Positions 1-8,989 of a stretch of 64,000 nucleotides of DNA are shown here, one piece after another. Position numbers and translations under genes: made by a program. The first letter of the stretch is position 1. The number at the start of each line of letters is the position of its first letter. Source of the stretch: Microvirga ossetica (GTDB lineage Bacteria; Pseudomonadota; Alphaproteobacteria; Rhizobiales; Beijerinckiaceae); assembly GCF_002741015.1 (NCBI RefSeq), contig NZ_CP016617.1, positions 434,001-498,000 of the forward strand, given 5' to 3'. Under the pieces are notes generated by a model. The model was given only the letters and a program-made list of their open reading frames with translations, searched no databases and was not told the DNA's origin.

Positions 1-2
1 TG

Positions 3-422
3 GCCAGCCGTGACGCGGGCTCCGGCCCGACCAGCCCTGGCGGTTCCCAGACGGCGCAGGGAGCGGCCGTCAACGCAACCGGTGCGATCCAGGGGCAGGG
101 CAGCGCGGCCGGTTCTGCCGGAGCCACCGCGACACCCGGTCAGGTGCCGAAGGCTGGCGAGGCCGCCGGGACCGAGGCGACGCCAGCGATGAATGCCGCT
201 ACGCAAGGGCGAGCCACGTCACCTTCGGATGCCCGCGCACAAAGTCAGGGCCAGCCGACGAGTGCACAAATCGCCCAGGGTGCAAGGGCTTCTGCCGCGC
301 CGGACCACATGCGTCAGGCAATGGCCGCCCTCGACCAAGCTCGCGCCTTTGACCGTGAGGGCAAGGAGGCCGACTGCATGAGTGCAGTGCAGCAAGCCAA
401 CCAACTCTCCAGCATGAAGTGA
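3..422 (+). CDS. C-terminal part of an Ala/Gly/Gln-rich protein, cut by the window edge
   Basis: The frame is open from base 3 and ends at a TGA at 420-422, so only the C-terminal 139 residues are present. The first two-thirds is low complexity, dominated by Ala, Gly, Gln, Ser, Thr and Pro. The last 40 residues look like an amphipathic helix with several charged residues (around the AMAALDQARAFDREGKEADC stretch) and contain a single cysteine. I do not recognise the family. The composition suggests a secreted or linker-rich envelope protein, but the N-terminus that would show a signal peptide is outside the window. It lies upstream of xoxF in the same direction, separated by about 310 bases, so it is probably a separate transcription unit. 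Confidence 0.6.
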   Translation, partial: ASRDAGSGPTSPGGSQTAQGAAVNATGAIQGQGSAAGSAGATATPGQVPKAGEAAGTEATPAMNAATQGRATSPSDARAQSQGQPTSAQIAQGARASAAPDHMRQAMAALDQARAFDREGKEADCMSAVQQANQLSSMK

Positions 423-736
423 TCAAGGTCGAACGAGAATAATCCGCCGGGCGGGAGTCGCACACGCAACGTGCGTACAAGTGCCGAGATCGCAAAAGCA
501 AATATTGCTTAGCAAGGCAGATTATTCTACATTAGGCAAATCTTCGGTGGAACCGGGCCGGCGTTCGCTGCGCTGTCCGACGCCAGCCAATTTGAGCTTA
601 TGCTCACTCTTGGCACGACGCCGCATGTGGCAGCAAAACGCTACCGAAGCCGAAAGATCCCATGAGTACGCCGCGTGAGCGGCCGGCATGTTGCCGGCTG
701 CGTCTTGGCAAATAAGCGTGCATTGGGAGGAAACAA
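423..736. other. Intergenic region upstream of xoxF
   Basis: No credible gene lies here. It contains a possible sigma-70-like promoter at 505-533 and ends with a strong ribosome-binding site (GGGAGGAAACAA) directly before the xoxF ATG. The local AT-rich patch around 500-540 contrasts with the GC-rich surroundings, as expected for a promoter region. Confidence 0.5.
505..533 (+). promoter_or_regulatory. Possible promoter of the xox operon
   Basis: TTGCTT and TACATT are separated by 17 bases in the most AT-rich part of the leader, which would give a 5' untranslated leader of about 195 bases before xoxF. This is a consensus match only. No binding site for a known xox regulator was identified. 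Confidence 0.3.
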
Positions 737-2611
737 ATGCGACGAGTTGTACTTGCGACCGTGCTACTTGGCACGGCTTCGGCCTTTTGGCCTGCCGTTG
801 CCAATGAAGAGCTGATGAAAATGACCCAGGATCCAAAGCAATGGGTTCTGCCGACAGGCGACTACGCCAACACCCGCTTTTCCAAGCTCAATCAGATCAC
901 GAAGGATAATGCCAGCAAGCTCCAGCCAGTCTGGACTTTCTCGACTGGCGTCCTTCGTGGACATGAAGGCGGGCCGCTCGTGATCGGGGATGTGATGTAT
1001 GTCCATACCCCGTTCCCCAACATCGTCTACGCTCTCGACCTGAACAGCGACGGCAAGATCCTCTGGAAGTACGAGCCGAAGCAGGATCCAACCGTCATTC
1101 CGGTGATGTGCTGCGATACCGTCTATCGCGGCCTTGCCTATGCGGACGGAAAGATCTTCCTGCATCAAGCGGACACGACACTCGTCGCGCTGGACGTGAA
1201 GACCGGCGCGGTGGTCTGGTCCGTGAAGAACGGCGATCCGAAGAAGGGTGAGACCAACACGGCGACCGTCATGCCCGTGAAGGACAAGGTGCTTGTCGGG
1301 ATCTCGGGTGGTGAATTCGGCGTGCGTGGGCATGTCACTGCCTATGACATGAAGACAGGCAAGCAGGCTTGGCGCGCCTATTCCACGGGACCGGACAACG
1401 AAATGCTCGTCGATCCGGACAAGACGACCCATCTCGGCAAGCCGATCGGCAAAGATTCGAGCCTCAAGACCTGGCAGGGCGAACAATGGAAGGTCGGCGG
1501 TTCGACAACATGGGGATGGTATTCATACGATCCCGAGCAGAACCTCGTGTACTACGGAACCGCAAACCCCTCGACCTGGAATCCGAAGCAGCGTCCCGGC
1601 GACAACAGATGGTCGATGACCATCATGGCCCGCGATGCGGATACCGGCATGGCCCGCTGGTTCTACCAGATGACCCCTCATGACGAGTGGGACTATGACG
1701 GCGTGAACGAGATGATCCTGGTCGATCAGGAGATCGGCGGACGTCCGCGCAAGCTCCTGGTTCACTTCGACCGGAACGGGCTCGCCTACACCTTGGACCG
1801 CACCAATGGCGAGCTTCTTGTCGCGGAGAAGTACGATCCGGCCGTCAACTGGGTCTCCAAGGTCGACATGGACAAGAACAGTCCGACCTATGGACGCCCG
1901 ATGGTGGTCTCTCAGTTCTCGACCGAACAGCAGGGAGAGGACGTCAATACGAAGCATGTCTGTCCTGCCGCGCTCGGCACGAAGGACCAACAGCCGGCAG
2001 CGTTCTCGCCGCGGACGGGACTGTTCTATGTTCCGACCAATCACGTCTGCATGGACTACGAGCCGTTCCGGGTGAACTACACGGCAGGTCAGCCCTATGT
2101 CGGCGCGATCCTGTCCATGTTCCCGCCCAAGGGCGAGACCAACATGGGCAACTTCATCGCGTGGGACGCCAGGACGGGCAAGATCGCCTGGACGAACAAG
2201 GAGCCGTTCTCGGTCTGGTCAGGCGCCCTGGCAACTTCAGGCGATGTCGTCTTCTATGGGACGCTCGAAGGTTACCTGAAGGCCGTCGATGCCCAGACGG
2301 GAAAGGAACTCTACAAGTTCAAGACCCCGTCCGGCATCATCGGCAACGTCACGACCTACGAGCATGGGGGAAGGCAGTACATTGCCGTCCTGTCGGGCGT
2401 CGGCGGTTGGGCCGGTATCGGTCTCGCCGCTGGCCTGATGGGTGAGCAGGGGGCCGGAGCCTGGCAGACCGCCGTCAATCCCGGTCGCGAGGAGAAAGGC
2501 GACAGGGCCATCGAGACGGCCGGCCTCGGCGCGGTCGGCGGCTATGCGGCGCTTTCCAACTACACCACGCTCGGCGGCACTCTGACCGTGTTCGCCCTGC
2601 CGACGCAATGA
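737..2611 (+). CDS. xoxF: Lanthanide-dependent PQQ methanol dehydrogenase, large subunit (XoxF type)
   Basis: This is a periplasmic quinoprotein of 624 residues that oxidises methanol (and often formaldehyde) using PQQ and passes electrons to a cytochrome c. A signal peptide occupies about residues 1-22. The adjacent cysteines typical of PQQ alcohol dehydrogenases are C125-C126. Glu193 and Asn277 match the metal ligands of the family. The catalytic Asp319 is followed two residues later by Asp321 in a WDYDG context. That extra Asp distinguishes lanthanide XoxF enzymes from calcium MxaF enzymes, which have Ala there. Length is normal for the family. The start has a strong Shine-Dalgarno GGGAGGA. 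xoxG and xoxJ follow directly, as in other xox clusters, and no mxaI-like small subunit gene is present. Confidence 0.96.
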   Translation: MRRVVLATVLLGTASAFWPAVANEELMKMTQDPKQWVLPTGDYANTRFSKLNQITKDNASKLQPVWTFSTGVLRGHEGGPLVIGDVMYVHTPFPNIVYALDLNSDGKILWKYEPKQDPTVIPVMCCDTVYRGLAYADGKIFLHQADTTLVALDVKTGAVVWSVKNGDPKKGETNTATVMPVKDKVLVGISGGEFGVRGHVTAYDMKTGKQAWRAYSTGPDNEMLVDPDKTTHLGKPIGKDSSLKTWQGEQWKVGGSTTWGWYSYDPEQNLVYYGTANPSTWNPKQRPGDNRWSMTIMARDADTGMARWFYQMTPHDEWDYDGVNEMILVDQEIGGRPRKLLVHFDRNGLAYTLDRTNGELLVAEKYDPAVNWVSKVDMDKNSPTYGRPMVVSQFSTEQQGEDVNTKHVCPAALGTKDQQPAAFSPRTGLFYVPTNHVCMDYEPFRVNYTAGQPYVGAILSMFPPKGETNMGNFIAWDARTGKIAWTNKEPFSVWSGALATSGDVVFYGTLEGYLKAVDAQTGKELYKFKTPSGIIGNVTTYEHGGRQYIAVLSGVGGWAGIGLAAGLMGEQGAGAWQTAVNPGREEKGDRAIETAGLGAVGGYAALSNYTTLGGTLTVFALPTQ

Positions 2612-2636
2612 AGCCGGAGCACGGCTCACAATAAGG

Positions 2637-2665
2637 CGCCTAGCATCGCTGGCCGATGCTAGGCG
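2637..2665 (+). terminator. Perfect hairpin between xoxF and xoxG
   Basis: A 12-bp perfect stem (CGCCTAGCATCG with its complement) closes a 5-base loop and is followed by TTCTCC rather than a long T run. It sits 25 bases after the xoxF stop. It could act as an attenuating terminator or as an mRNA 3'-end stabiliser that sets xoxF expression above xoxG. Confidence 0.55.
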
Positions 2666-2724
2666 TTCTCCACTCAGCGGCCCGCTGGAAGAATCCGAAG
2701 ACCGGAGCGAAAGAGAACGAAGCG

Positions 2725-3252
2725 ATGGCGAAGAATCGCGGTTGGGGCAGCGTTGCGGCTATAGCAGCAATGACAGTTGTCGCGTTTTCACCTGCCACCC
2801 TGCACTCCGCGGAAACGGCGGTGAAGGGCGAGGACGGGAAGTACATGACCTCTGAGGGCATGCCGACCTATCACATCGGATCAGACGGAACCGTAGACTG
2901 GTACACCTACAGCGGGTATCGGCGGTACCATGCCGACTGCCACACGTGCCATGGTCCGGATGGGCAAGGAAGCAGCTATGCGCCGGCATTGGCGCACTCG
3001 CTCAAGACACTAACCTACGAGCAGTTCATGGACGTGGTGGTCAACGGACGCCAGAAGGTCGGCGTCGCGGAGAACCAGGTCATGCCGGCGTTCGCCCAGA
3101 ACGTGAATGTCATGTGCTACATCGATGATCTCTACGTCTACCTGAAAGCGCGGGCAGACGATGCCGTTCCTCGTGGACGCCCGGCGAAGCGGGAAGACAA
3201 ACCCAAGTTGGCGACGCAAAATGAAGATTCATGTCTCGGACGCGGCGGCTGA
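2725..3252 (+). CDS. xoxG: Periplasmic cytochrome c of the XoxF system (XoxG-like)
   Basis: The 175-residue protein has an N-terminal hydrophobic signal segment (about residues 8-29) and one haem-c attachment site, C72-H-T-C75-H76. This is the expected electron acceptor of XoxF methanol dehydrogenase. Its position between xoxF and the xoxJ gene supports the assignment. I chose the ATG at 2725, preceded by AAAGAGAACGA, because it gives a standard signal peptide; an upstream in-frame ATG at 2656 lies inside the hairpin and would prepend a charged extension. Its 3' end overlaps xoxJ by 32 bases. The C-terminal tail of about 30 residues is charged and basic. Confidence 0.88.
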   Translation: MAKNRGWGSVAAIAAMTVVAFSPATLHSAETAVKGEDGKYMTSEGMPTYHIGSDGTVDWYTYSGYRRYHADCHTCHGPDGQGSSYAPALAHSLKTLTYEQFMDVVVNGRQKVGVAENQVMPAFAQNVNVMCYIDDLYVYLKARADDAVPRGRPAKREDKPKLATQNEDSCLGRGG

Positions 3253-4075
3253 TCTGGTCACAGCGGTCGGCATCTCACTGGCTGCACTTCTCGTCGTACC
3301 GGGCTTGGCCATAGCACAGCCAACGGACCTGGTCTCGAGGACGGCTTTGCGCGTTTGCGCGGATCCGGCCAACATGCCCTTCTCGAACGAGGTGGGTGAA
3401 GGCTTCGAAAACAAGATCGCCGACCTGCTTGCCGCCGATCTGAAGCTTCCGCTCGAATACACGTGGTTTCCGCAGGTGACGGGGTTCGTGCGCAACACAC
3501 TCGGCGCCAAGCGTTGCGATCTCGTGATGGGATACGTCGCTGCGGGCGAGGTCATCCAGAACACCAATCCCTACTACAAGTCAGCATGGTCATTGATCTA
3601 TCCGAAGGACGGAAGCTTGAACGGTGTCGCTTCGCTGAACGATGATCGCCTCAAGGACAAGCGCGTCGGCATCGTTGCAGGGGCCCCTCCGGCCACCGTC
3701 ATGGCGACGAACGGGCTGATGGCCCATGCGAAGCCCTACGCCCTGATGGTCGACCGCCGCTACGAGTCTCCCGCCGAGGAGATGCTCCAGGACATCAAGA
3801 CGGGTGAGATCGACGCGGGGATCCTATGGGGGCCGATCGCGGGGTACTACGTGAAGAAGTCCGGCATGCCGCTCGCAGTCGCACCTCTGCTGAATGAGAC
3901 GAAGTCGGTTCCGATGACCTACAGGATCACTCTCGGTCTGAGGCATGGCGAGACCGAATGGAAACATCGCCTCAACGATTTCCTTGATGCCCACCGAACG
4001 GAGATCCAGTCCATCCTCCTGCAATATGGAGTGCCGCTTCTCGATGAGCAGGATAAAGCGATTACGCAGCCCTAG
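3221..4075 (+). CDS. xoxJ: Periplasmic solute-binding-like protein of the XoxF system (XoxJ/MxaJ-like)
   Basis: The 284-residue protein has a signal peptide (about residues 1-31) and a type-II periplasmic binding-protein fold. The opening of the mature part (ALRVCADPANMPFSN) is characteristic of the MxaJ/XoxJ family, which is required for activation or assembly of PQQ methanol dehydrogenases. The start at 3221 was chosen because it places the signal peptide at the N-terminus; an in-frame ATG at 3161 would add 20 charged residues. The 32-base overlap with xoxG indicates one operon and possible translational coupling. The biochemical role of this family is still partly inferred. Confidence 0.88.
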   Translation: MKIHVSDAAADLVTAVGISLAALLVVPGLAIAQPTDLVSRTALRVCADPANMPFSNEVGEGFENKIADLLAADLKLPLEYTWFPQVTGFVRNTLGAKRCDLVMGYVAAGEVIQNTNPYYKSAWSLIYPKDGSLNGVASLNDDRLKDKRVGIVAGAPPATVMATNGLMAHAKPYALMVDRRYESPAEEMLQDIKTGEIDAGILWGPIAGYYVKKSGMPLAVAPLLNETKSVPMTYRITLGLRHGETEWKHRLNDFLDAHRTEIQSILLQYGVPLLDEQDKAITQP

Positions 4076-4146
4076 CAGGCGGTTGAAGCATCCATACGAG
4101 GAGCCTCTACGCTTGCGGTCCGAATGAGCATCCCAACGAGGCGGCC

Positions 4147-4617
4147 ATGAAGAGCGACACCGAATATCTACGTCTCACCATGGAGATCGCCAAAGAGAGC
4201 CGGGCCGCTGGCAATCATCCCTTCGGAGCGCTCCTGGTCGGCCCGAAGGGCGAAGTGCTCATTTCATCGGGCAACACCTTCGCGCGGGATCGCGGCGTTG
4301 GCCACGCAGAGTCAAACGTGGCCCGCGCGGCCGCGCTTCAATACGACCCTGCTTTCCTCGAGCAATGCATGCTGGTGACCTCGGTCGAGCCGTGCTGCAT
4401 GTGCTCCGGGGCGTGCTACTGGGCTGGCATAGGTACCGTGGTGTTCGGGCTCAGTGAAAGTCGGCTGGACGAGATGACCGGAGACAACCCGAAGAATCTG
4501 ACCCTCAATCTGAGCTGTCGCCAAGTGTTCGCCGCCGGACGGCGCAATGTGGCGGTCCGTGGCCCATACCTTGAACTCGAAGAGGAGATCGTAAAGGACC
4601 ACAAGGATTTCTGGTGA
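4147..4617 (+). CDS. CMP/dCMP-type deaminase family protein (guanine deaminase or tRNA adenosine deaminase-like)
   Basis: The 156-residue protein carries the cytidine-deaminase zinc motifs: H53-A-E55 for the zinc ligand and proton shuttle, and P82-C83-x-x-C86 for the other two ligands. Family members hydrolytically deaminate free bases, nucleosides or tRNA adenosine-34. The C-terminal ending in FW after a run of acidic and lysine residues is typical of the free-base (guanine) deaminase branch, but the substrate cannot be fixed from sequence. It starts about 70 bases after xoxJ on the same strand, so it may be read through from the xox operon. Its role there is unclear. Confidence 0.8.
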   Translation: MKSDTEYLRLTMEIAKESRAAGNHPFGALLVGPKGEVLISSGNTFARDRGVGHAESNVARAAALQYDPAFLEQCMLVTSVEPCCMCSGACYWAGIGTVVFGLSESRLDEMTGDNPKNLTLNLSCRQVFAAGRRNVAVRGPYLELEEEIVKDHKDFW

Positions 4618-4720
4618 CCGAACTCATAATCGGTGGTCTGGTGTCAATGAAGTTGCCGTAGCATCTGCGGCGCCCTCGACGAACCGATGTGCGGCACGGA
4701 CCGACCTGCTTCAAACGTTT

Positions 4721-5320
4721 TCAGTTGAGATGGCGTGAGATCTCCTGGCCAAGCGCATAGACCCTTTGCTCCAGCAGGACCGGACTCTCGCAGACATATG
4801 TCAGTGCCTGATTGCGGTCATCGTAGATGCGCGTGTCCCATTGCAGCTTCTGCTCCAGCGCGGTCCTCTCCGGGGTCGGATTGGTGCTCTGCGTCAGGAT
4901 GCGGCCTGTCTCGCTGATCTGGTCGGCAAGGGATCTCTGCTTGCGGGCATATCGCTCGATACCGTTGATGAGGCGACGCCGCTGCGTATTGATGACCTCG
5001 AAGACCCCGGCGAAGAGCAGGGCCAGCTTTGCATCCTTATCCGTTCCTAAAGCATTGCTGAAGCGTTCGATCGCGGCGCTCGCCTCGTCGAGGCTCGTGC
5101 GGCGTGATGCAAGTGATCGTACAAGGGAAGCGACGGCTTGATCGTCACGCCAAAGGCTCGTTGCCGGGTCGATCGGCGGCCCAGCCCACATCTGGGCGAC
5201 ACTCAGCTCCACGACCCGGCGCTGGACACAGGGCCAGTCTGTCTCCGCTGCCACCACTGTCTCCGCGGACAGCAGGCCGACGATGACGAGACCAATTCCG
5301 ACGCTCCAGCGAAAGCGCAT
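4721..5320 (-). CDS. Uncharacterised secreted protein linked to the PQQ alcohol oxidation locus
   Basis: The protein has a signal peptide (about residues 1-25, ending VVAAE) and a mature part of about 175 mostly helical residues with two cysteines (the WPCVQRR and YVCESP contexts). No catalytic motif was seen. I chose the ATG at 5320 because GGAGGAG lies just upstream; a GTG at 5335 has no such site. It follows the ABC permease gene at 5336-6178 by 15 bases, so it is the last gene of a three-gene reverse-strand operon with the PedB/PedC-like ABC genes. A periplasmic accessory role for the exporter is inferred from that linkage only. Confidence 0.7.
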   Translation of the reverse strand: MRFRWSVGIGLVIVGLLSAETVVAAETDWPCVQRRVVELSVAQMWAGPPIDPATSLWRDDQAVASLVRSLASRRTSLDEASAAIERFSNALGTDKDAKLALLFAGVFEVINTQRRRLINGIERYARKQRSLADQISETGRILTQSTNPTPERTALEQKLQWDTRIYDDRNQALTYVCESPVLLEQRVYALGQEISRHLN

Positions 5321-5335
5321 GGGCTCCTCCGACAC

Positions 5336-6178
5336 CTAGTCGGCCATGGCCGGCGCACCGCGCCGGGCGATAAGGCCTTTGGACGGATTATACGCAAACA
5401 GCGACATGATGAGAAAGGCAACGGCGACACCCATGACGATCGCGAGTGAGGTTCCGTCAAATTTTGCGTAAAGCGCAAACCGGATTGCCTCCACTGCGTA
5501 GGTGAATGGGTTGAATCGGCATATCTCGTAGAGAAGTGGACTCGCCTCCTGGATGCGCCAAAGCGGGTAGAGCGCAGAGGAGGCGAAGAACATCGGGAAT
5601 ATCACGAAGTTCATGACGCTGGCGAAGTTCTCGAGCTGCCGGAACAGGGAGGAGAGAAGAAGCCCCATCGCCCCAAACATCAGGCCCGTCGCGACAAGAA
5701 CCGGGAGGAGCGTGAGATATCCCATGGCGGGAGCCTCGACCTCCCAAAAGAATGCCACGAGGAGGAAGGCATAGACTTGCAGGATGGAGGTGAAGACGCC
5801 CGCGAGGAGCTTCGAGACGAGAAGGAACCAGCGAGGATAGGGACTGACAAGCAGGATCCGCATGGCGCCGACCTCGCGGTCATAGACCATCGAAAGCGAG
5901 GATTGCAGCCCGTTGAAGAGTTGGATCATCGCGACGAGGCCGGGCGTCACATAGACCTCATACAATACATAGGTCTCGTAAGGCGGGATGATCGAGACGC
6001 CGAGGACGGACCGGAACCCGGCCGCGAAGATGAACAGCCAGACGAGCGGCCTGACCAGCGCCGACAGGAAACGCCCTCTCTGGCTGAAGAACCGCAGGGC
6101 CTCTCGCCAGGCGATCCCGGCGAAGCAGGTTGCGTAGCCTCTCGGTGACAAAGGGCTTGTCCTTCCAAGGCCTCTCAT
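5336..6178 (-). CDS. ABC-2 type transporter permease of the PQQ alcohol dehydrogenase locus (PedC-like)
   Basis: This is a 280-residue integral membrane protein with about six hydrophobic segments and the organisation of ABC-2 (drug/polysaccharide exporter) permeases. The start at 6178 forms an ATGA overlap with the stop of the ATPase gene, so the two are translationally coupled; the long upstream in-frame extension is antisense to the ATPase and was discarded. Permeases of this kind travel with PQQ-dependent alcohol dehydrogenases in many proteobacteria (the ped/exa context). The exported substrate is unknown. Confidence 0.85.
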   Translation of the reverse strand: MRGLGRTSPLSPRGYATCFAGIAWREALRFFSQRGRFLSALVRPLVWLFIFAAGFRSVLGVSIIPPYETYVLYEVYVTPGLVAMIQLFNGLQSSLSMVYDREVGAMRILLVSPYPRWFLLVSKLLAGVFTSILQVYAFLLVAFFWEVEAPAMGYLTLLPVLVATGLMFGAMGLLLSSLFRQLENFASVMNFVIFPMFFASSALYPLWRIQEASPLLYEICRFNPFTYAVEAIRFALYAKFDGTSLAIVMGVAVAFLIMSLFAYNPSKGLIARRGAPAMAD

Positions 6179-6939
6179 TCGGCAGCCTCCCGCCCGGCAG
6201 AAGTCGTTCCGGGAGCATTGACGAGCTTCAGAAAGGCCGTTTGCAAATCGGTGTCGCCCGCCTCGGCCAGCACGTCCTGCACAGATCCCTGGGCGAGGAC
6301 ACGCCCCTTGTGGAGGACGACGAGGCGATCGGACATCTCGATCTCGTCCAGCAGGTGCGTCGCCCACAGGATCCCGCGGCCTTCCTCGGCCACGAGCCGC
6401 CGCACCTCCATGATGAGGCCCTGGCGAGCCTCGACGTCGAGGCCGACCGTCGGCTCATCGAGAAGGAGGAGTGCGGGGTCGTGGATCAGCGCGCGGGCGA
6501 TTTCGAGCCGACGCATCTGCCCACCGGAGAGATTGCGGACCTTGTCGTCGATGCGGTCGGCAAGGGCGAACTTTTCGAGGACATGGGCAGCACGCGCGCT
6601 TGCCCGGCTTCGGCCTATCCCGTGCAGTGCGGCGTGGTAGAGCAGGCTCTGGCGTACCGACAGGTCGAGATCGAGCGTGCGGGCCTGGAACACGATGCCA
6701 AGTCGGGACAGCGCTGCGGGAGCCTCCCGCCGGACGTCAAAGCCGAAGACCTGGATCGTGCCGGACGAACTGTCGTAGAGGCGTGTCACGAGCGAAAACA
6801 GGGTTGTCTTGCCGGCGCCGTTCAAACCCAGCAGGGCGGTGAATGAACCGGAAGGCACTGTCAAGCTCACGCGGTCGAGCGCCGTCCGTGTGCCGAAAGA
6901 GTGGCTCACGCCATCGATGCGGAGTGCGGGCTGCGTCAT
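6175..6939 (-). CDS. ABC transporter ATP-binding protein of the PQQ alcohol dehydrogenase locus (PedB-like)
   Basis: The 254-residue ATPase shows Walker A (GLNGAGKTT, residues 38-46), the signature LSGGQ (137-141), Walker B LLLLDEP (157-163) and a switch histidine in the WATHLLDE context. It energises the permease encoded immediately downstream with a 4-base overlap. ATG at 6939 was preferred over an in-frame start at 6996 because it begins at the conserved N-terminal strand of the ATPase fold. This subfamily is typically found beside PQQ-dependent dehydrogenases. The transported molecule is not known. Confidence 0.88.
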   Translation of the reverse strand: MTQPALRIDGVSHSFGTRTALDRVSLTVPSGSFTALLGLNGAGKTTLFSLVTRLYDSSSGTIQVFGFDVRREAPAALSRLGIVFQARTLDLDLSVRQSLLYHAALHGIGRSRASARAAHVLEKFALADRIDDKVRNLSGGQMRRLEIARALIHDPALLLLDEPTVGLDVEARQGLIMEVRRLVAEEGRGILWATHLLDEIEMSDRLVVLHKGRVLAQGSVQDVLAEAGDTDLQTAFLKLVNAPGTTSAGREAAE

Positions 6940-7233
6940 CAACCCCGTTCCTGGTCCTTTTGGGAGCAACGCCGCATGATGTCCCGTGGGTGCCATCCAG
7001 CCGAGGATGATTTCAACATTCGCGGCCCGTTTAAGTCAAATAGGCGCTCCATCACGCAAGGACAGGTTTGGGGCTGCTGACTGGACGCAATGAGGTCGGC
7101 GAAAGTCCAAGTCTGTCGCGCGAGTTGAGCTTGAGATGGCGTGCTGCTCGGCGTAATCTTCGGACCGGGAACCGCGAGCTCGTCAGAAAGCCACTAACAA
7201 TGTGGCTATAACCCTTGGCTCTTGGAGATTCCG

Positions 7234-8223
7234 ATGGATCCACTTCGGCGTGTGCTCCTTGGAGGTTTTGCAGCCCTGGCCGTCATGCCCTTCGCATCGC
7301 CGGGGGCAGCCCAGGTCTTGGAACCACTCAAGGTCGGGTCGCTCAAGTTCGGAACCGTCAACTGGCTCCTCGACACAATTGCCGGCGACAAGGTCGACGT
7401 CAGGGAAGGGGTGAGAATCGAGCGGGTCGAACTTGCCTCCAATCAGGCAACGACTGTCGCCCTTCAAGCTGGCGCCGTCGACCTGATCGTCAGCGACTGG
7501 CTCTGGGCCATGCGCCAACGGGCCGAAGGCGACAGCCTTCTTTTCCGGCCGTACTCGAACGCCTTGGGCGCACTGATGGTGCCGAGGGACAAGGGGTTCA
7601 CGTCCCTCGCGGATCTCAAAGGAAAGCGGCTCGGAGTGGCAGGCAGCCCGCTCGACAAGAGCTGGCTCCTGCTGCGGGCCTTCTCCCGCAACACGCTCCA
7701 TGCCGATCTCGCGGAGATCGCCGAGCCGATCTACGGTGCTCCGCCGCTGCTGTCCGAGCAACTGAGGCTCGGACGCCTGGACGGTGTGCTGACGTTCTGG
7801 AATTTCGCGGCACGCCTTGAGGCCGCAGGTTATCAGCCCTTGATCGATATGGTTGACGTCCTGACCGGGCTTGGAGTGACCCCTTCACCTCCACTCGTCG
7901 GGTTCGTCTGGCGTGAGGAGCTTTTGCGCACCAAGCCGGATCAGGTGGCAAGGTTCTTCCGCGCCGTCAGCGGCGCAAACCAGATCCTCAAGGCCGAGGA
8001 TGCCGCGTGGGAGCGTCTCAGGCCTGCAATGGGCATCGAATCCGACGCGGAGTTCGGGCGGTTGAAGGATTACTTCAGGGCAGGCATCCCGACACCATGG
8101 GGAGGTGCCGAGACCCAGGCAGCAGAGAGGCTTTTCGGAATTCTGAGCGAACTCGGCGGACCGGAACTGGTCGGCCCCAGGACGCGCTTCGATCCTACCC
8201 TTTTCTGGGTGCCGAAGGGCTAG
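7234..8223 (+). CDS. ABC transporter substrate-binding protein, NitT/TauT-like
   Basis: The 329-residue periplasmic protein has a signal peptide (about residues 1-27) and the fold of the nitrate/sulfonate/taurine-type solute-binding proteins. The VELASNQATTVALQAGAVD region matches the ligand-domain start of that family. ATG at 7234 was chosen because GGAG lies six bases upstream; the TTG at 7222 is weaker. It is the first gene of a binding protein-permease-ATPase operon. Such importers occur in PQQ/methanol dehydrogenase loci, but the ligand cannot be read from sequence. Confidence 0.88.
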   Translation: MDPLRRVLLGGFAALAVMPFASPGAAQVLEPLKVGSLKFGTVNWLLDTIAGDKVDVREGVRIERVELASNQATTVALQAGAVDLIVSDWLWAMRQRAEGDSLLFRPYSNALGALMVPRDKGFTSLADLKGKRLGVAGSPLDKSWLLLRAFSRNTLHADLAEIAEPIYGAPPLLSEQLRLGRLDGVLTFWNFAARLEAAGYQPLIDMVDVLTGLGVTPSPPLVGFVWREELLRTKPDQVARFFRAVSGANQILKAEDAAWERLRPAMGIESDAEFGRLKDYFRAGIPTPWGGAETQAAERLFGILSELGGPELVGPRTRFDPTLFWVPKG

Positions 8224-8224
8224 C

Positions 8225-8989
8225 ATGAAGAAGCAATCGGCCAGGCGATCAAAGCATTTTGCCTGGTTGGCGCTTTCAATCGTCGCTATGGTGGCTGCCT
8301 GGCAAGTTGCGGCATACTTCTCGGATCCGCGTTTGCTGCCGGGGCCCGGCCGGATCGGCGCAACGCTGGTGGAGGCCGGGCTCGACGGCTCCCTCTTCAC
8401 CAATATCAGCATTACGCTGGCGCGGGTATTCGCGAGCTTCGTCCTGGCAATGACGATCGGATCGGCCATTGGCATTGCCCTCGGTCGCGCCCCGCTGCTG
8501 AACCGCTTCTTCGATCCGTGGCTTATCCTGTTCCTGAACCTGCCGGCCCTCGTCATCATCATTCTCTGCTACATCTGGCTGGGCCTGACCGAGGTGGCCG
8601 CCATCACCGCTGTTGCAATCAACAAGATTCCCAACGTGGCAGTCACCTTAAGGGAAGGTAGCAGGGCGCTGGACCGCGATCTCCTCGAAATGGCATCCGT
8701 ATATAGGTTCGGTCGGTTGCGGACGTTGCGCCACGTGGTCTTGCCACAACTGACCCCCTACTTCATGGGTGCCGTTCGTTCCGGTCTGGCACTCGTGTGG
8801 AAGATCGTTCTCGTCGTCGAACTCCTTGGCCGGAGCAGCGGGGTGGGCTTCGTCATCGGTTCGGCGTTCCAACTCTTCGATGTCTCCACGATTCTCGCCT
8901 ACGCTCTCGCTTTCGTCGCCGTCATCCAGATGATCGAGTTTCTCATCCTCCAGCCATATGAGCGGAGGCTGAACCGATGGCGGAGATGA
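8225..8989 (+). CDS. ABC transporter permease, NitT/TauT (SsuC-like)
   Basis: The 254-residue membrane protein has about six hydrophobic segments and the cytoplasmic EAA-type loop (around DLLEMASVYRFGRLRTLRHV) that contacts the ATPase. It begins one base after the stop of the substrate-binding gene and overlaps the ATPase gene by 13 bases, so the three form one operon. The assignment to the nitrate/sulfonate/taurine-type family is firm; the substrate is unknown. Confidence 0.88.
   Translation: MKKQSARRSKHFAWLALSIVAMVAAWQVAAYFSDPRLLPGPGRIGATLVEAGLDGSLFTNISITLARVFASFVLAMTIGSAIGIALGRAPLLNRFFDPWLILFLNLPALVIIILCYIWLGLTEVAAITAVAINKIPNVAVTLREGSRALDRDLLEMASVYRFGRLRTLRHVVLPQLTPYFMGAVRSGLALVWKIVLVVELLGRSSGVGFVIGSAFQLFDVSTILAYALAFVAVIQMIEFLILQPYERRLNRWRR

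Noticed and set aside
5777..6846. Forward-strand frames opposite the PedB/PedC-like ABC genes
   Set aside because: The reverse strand has Walker and signature motifs and an ATGA coupling; the forward frames are compositional shadows.
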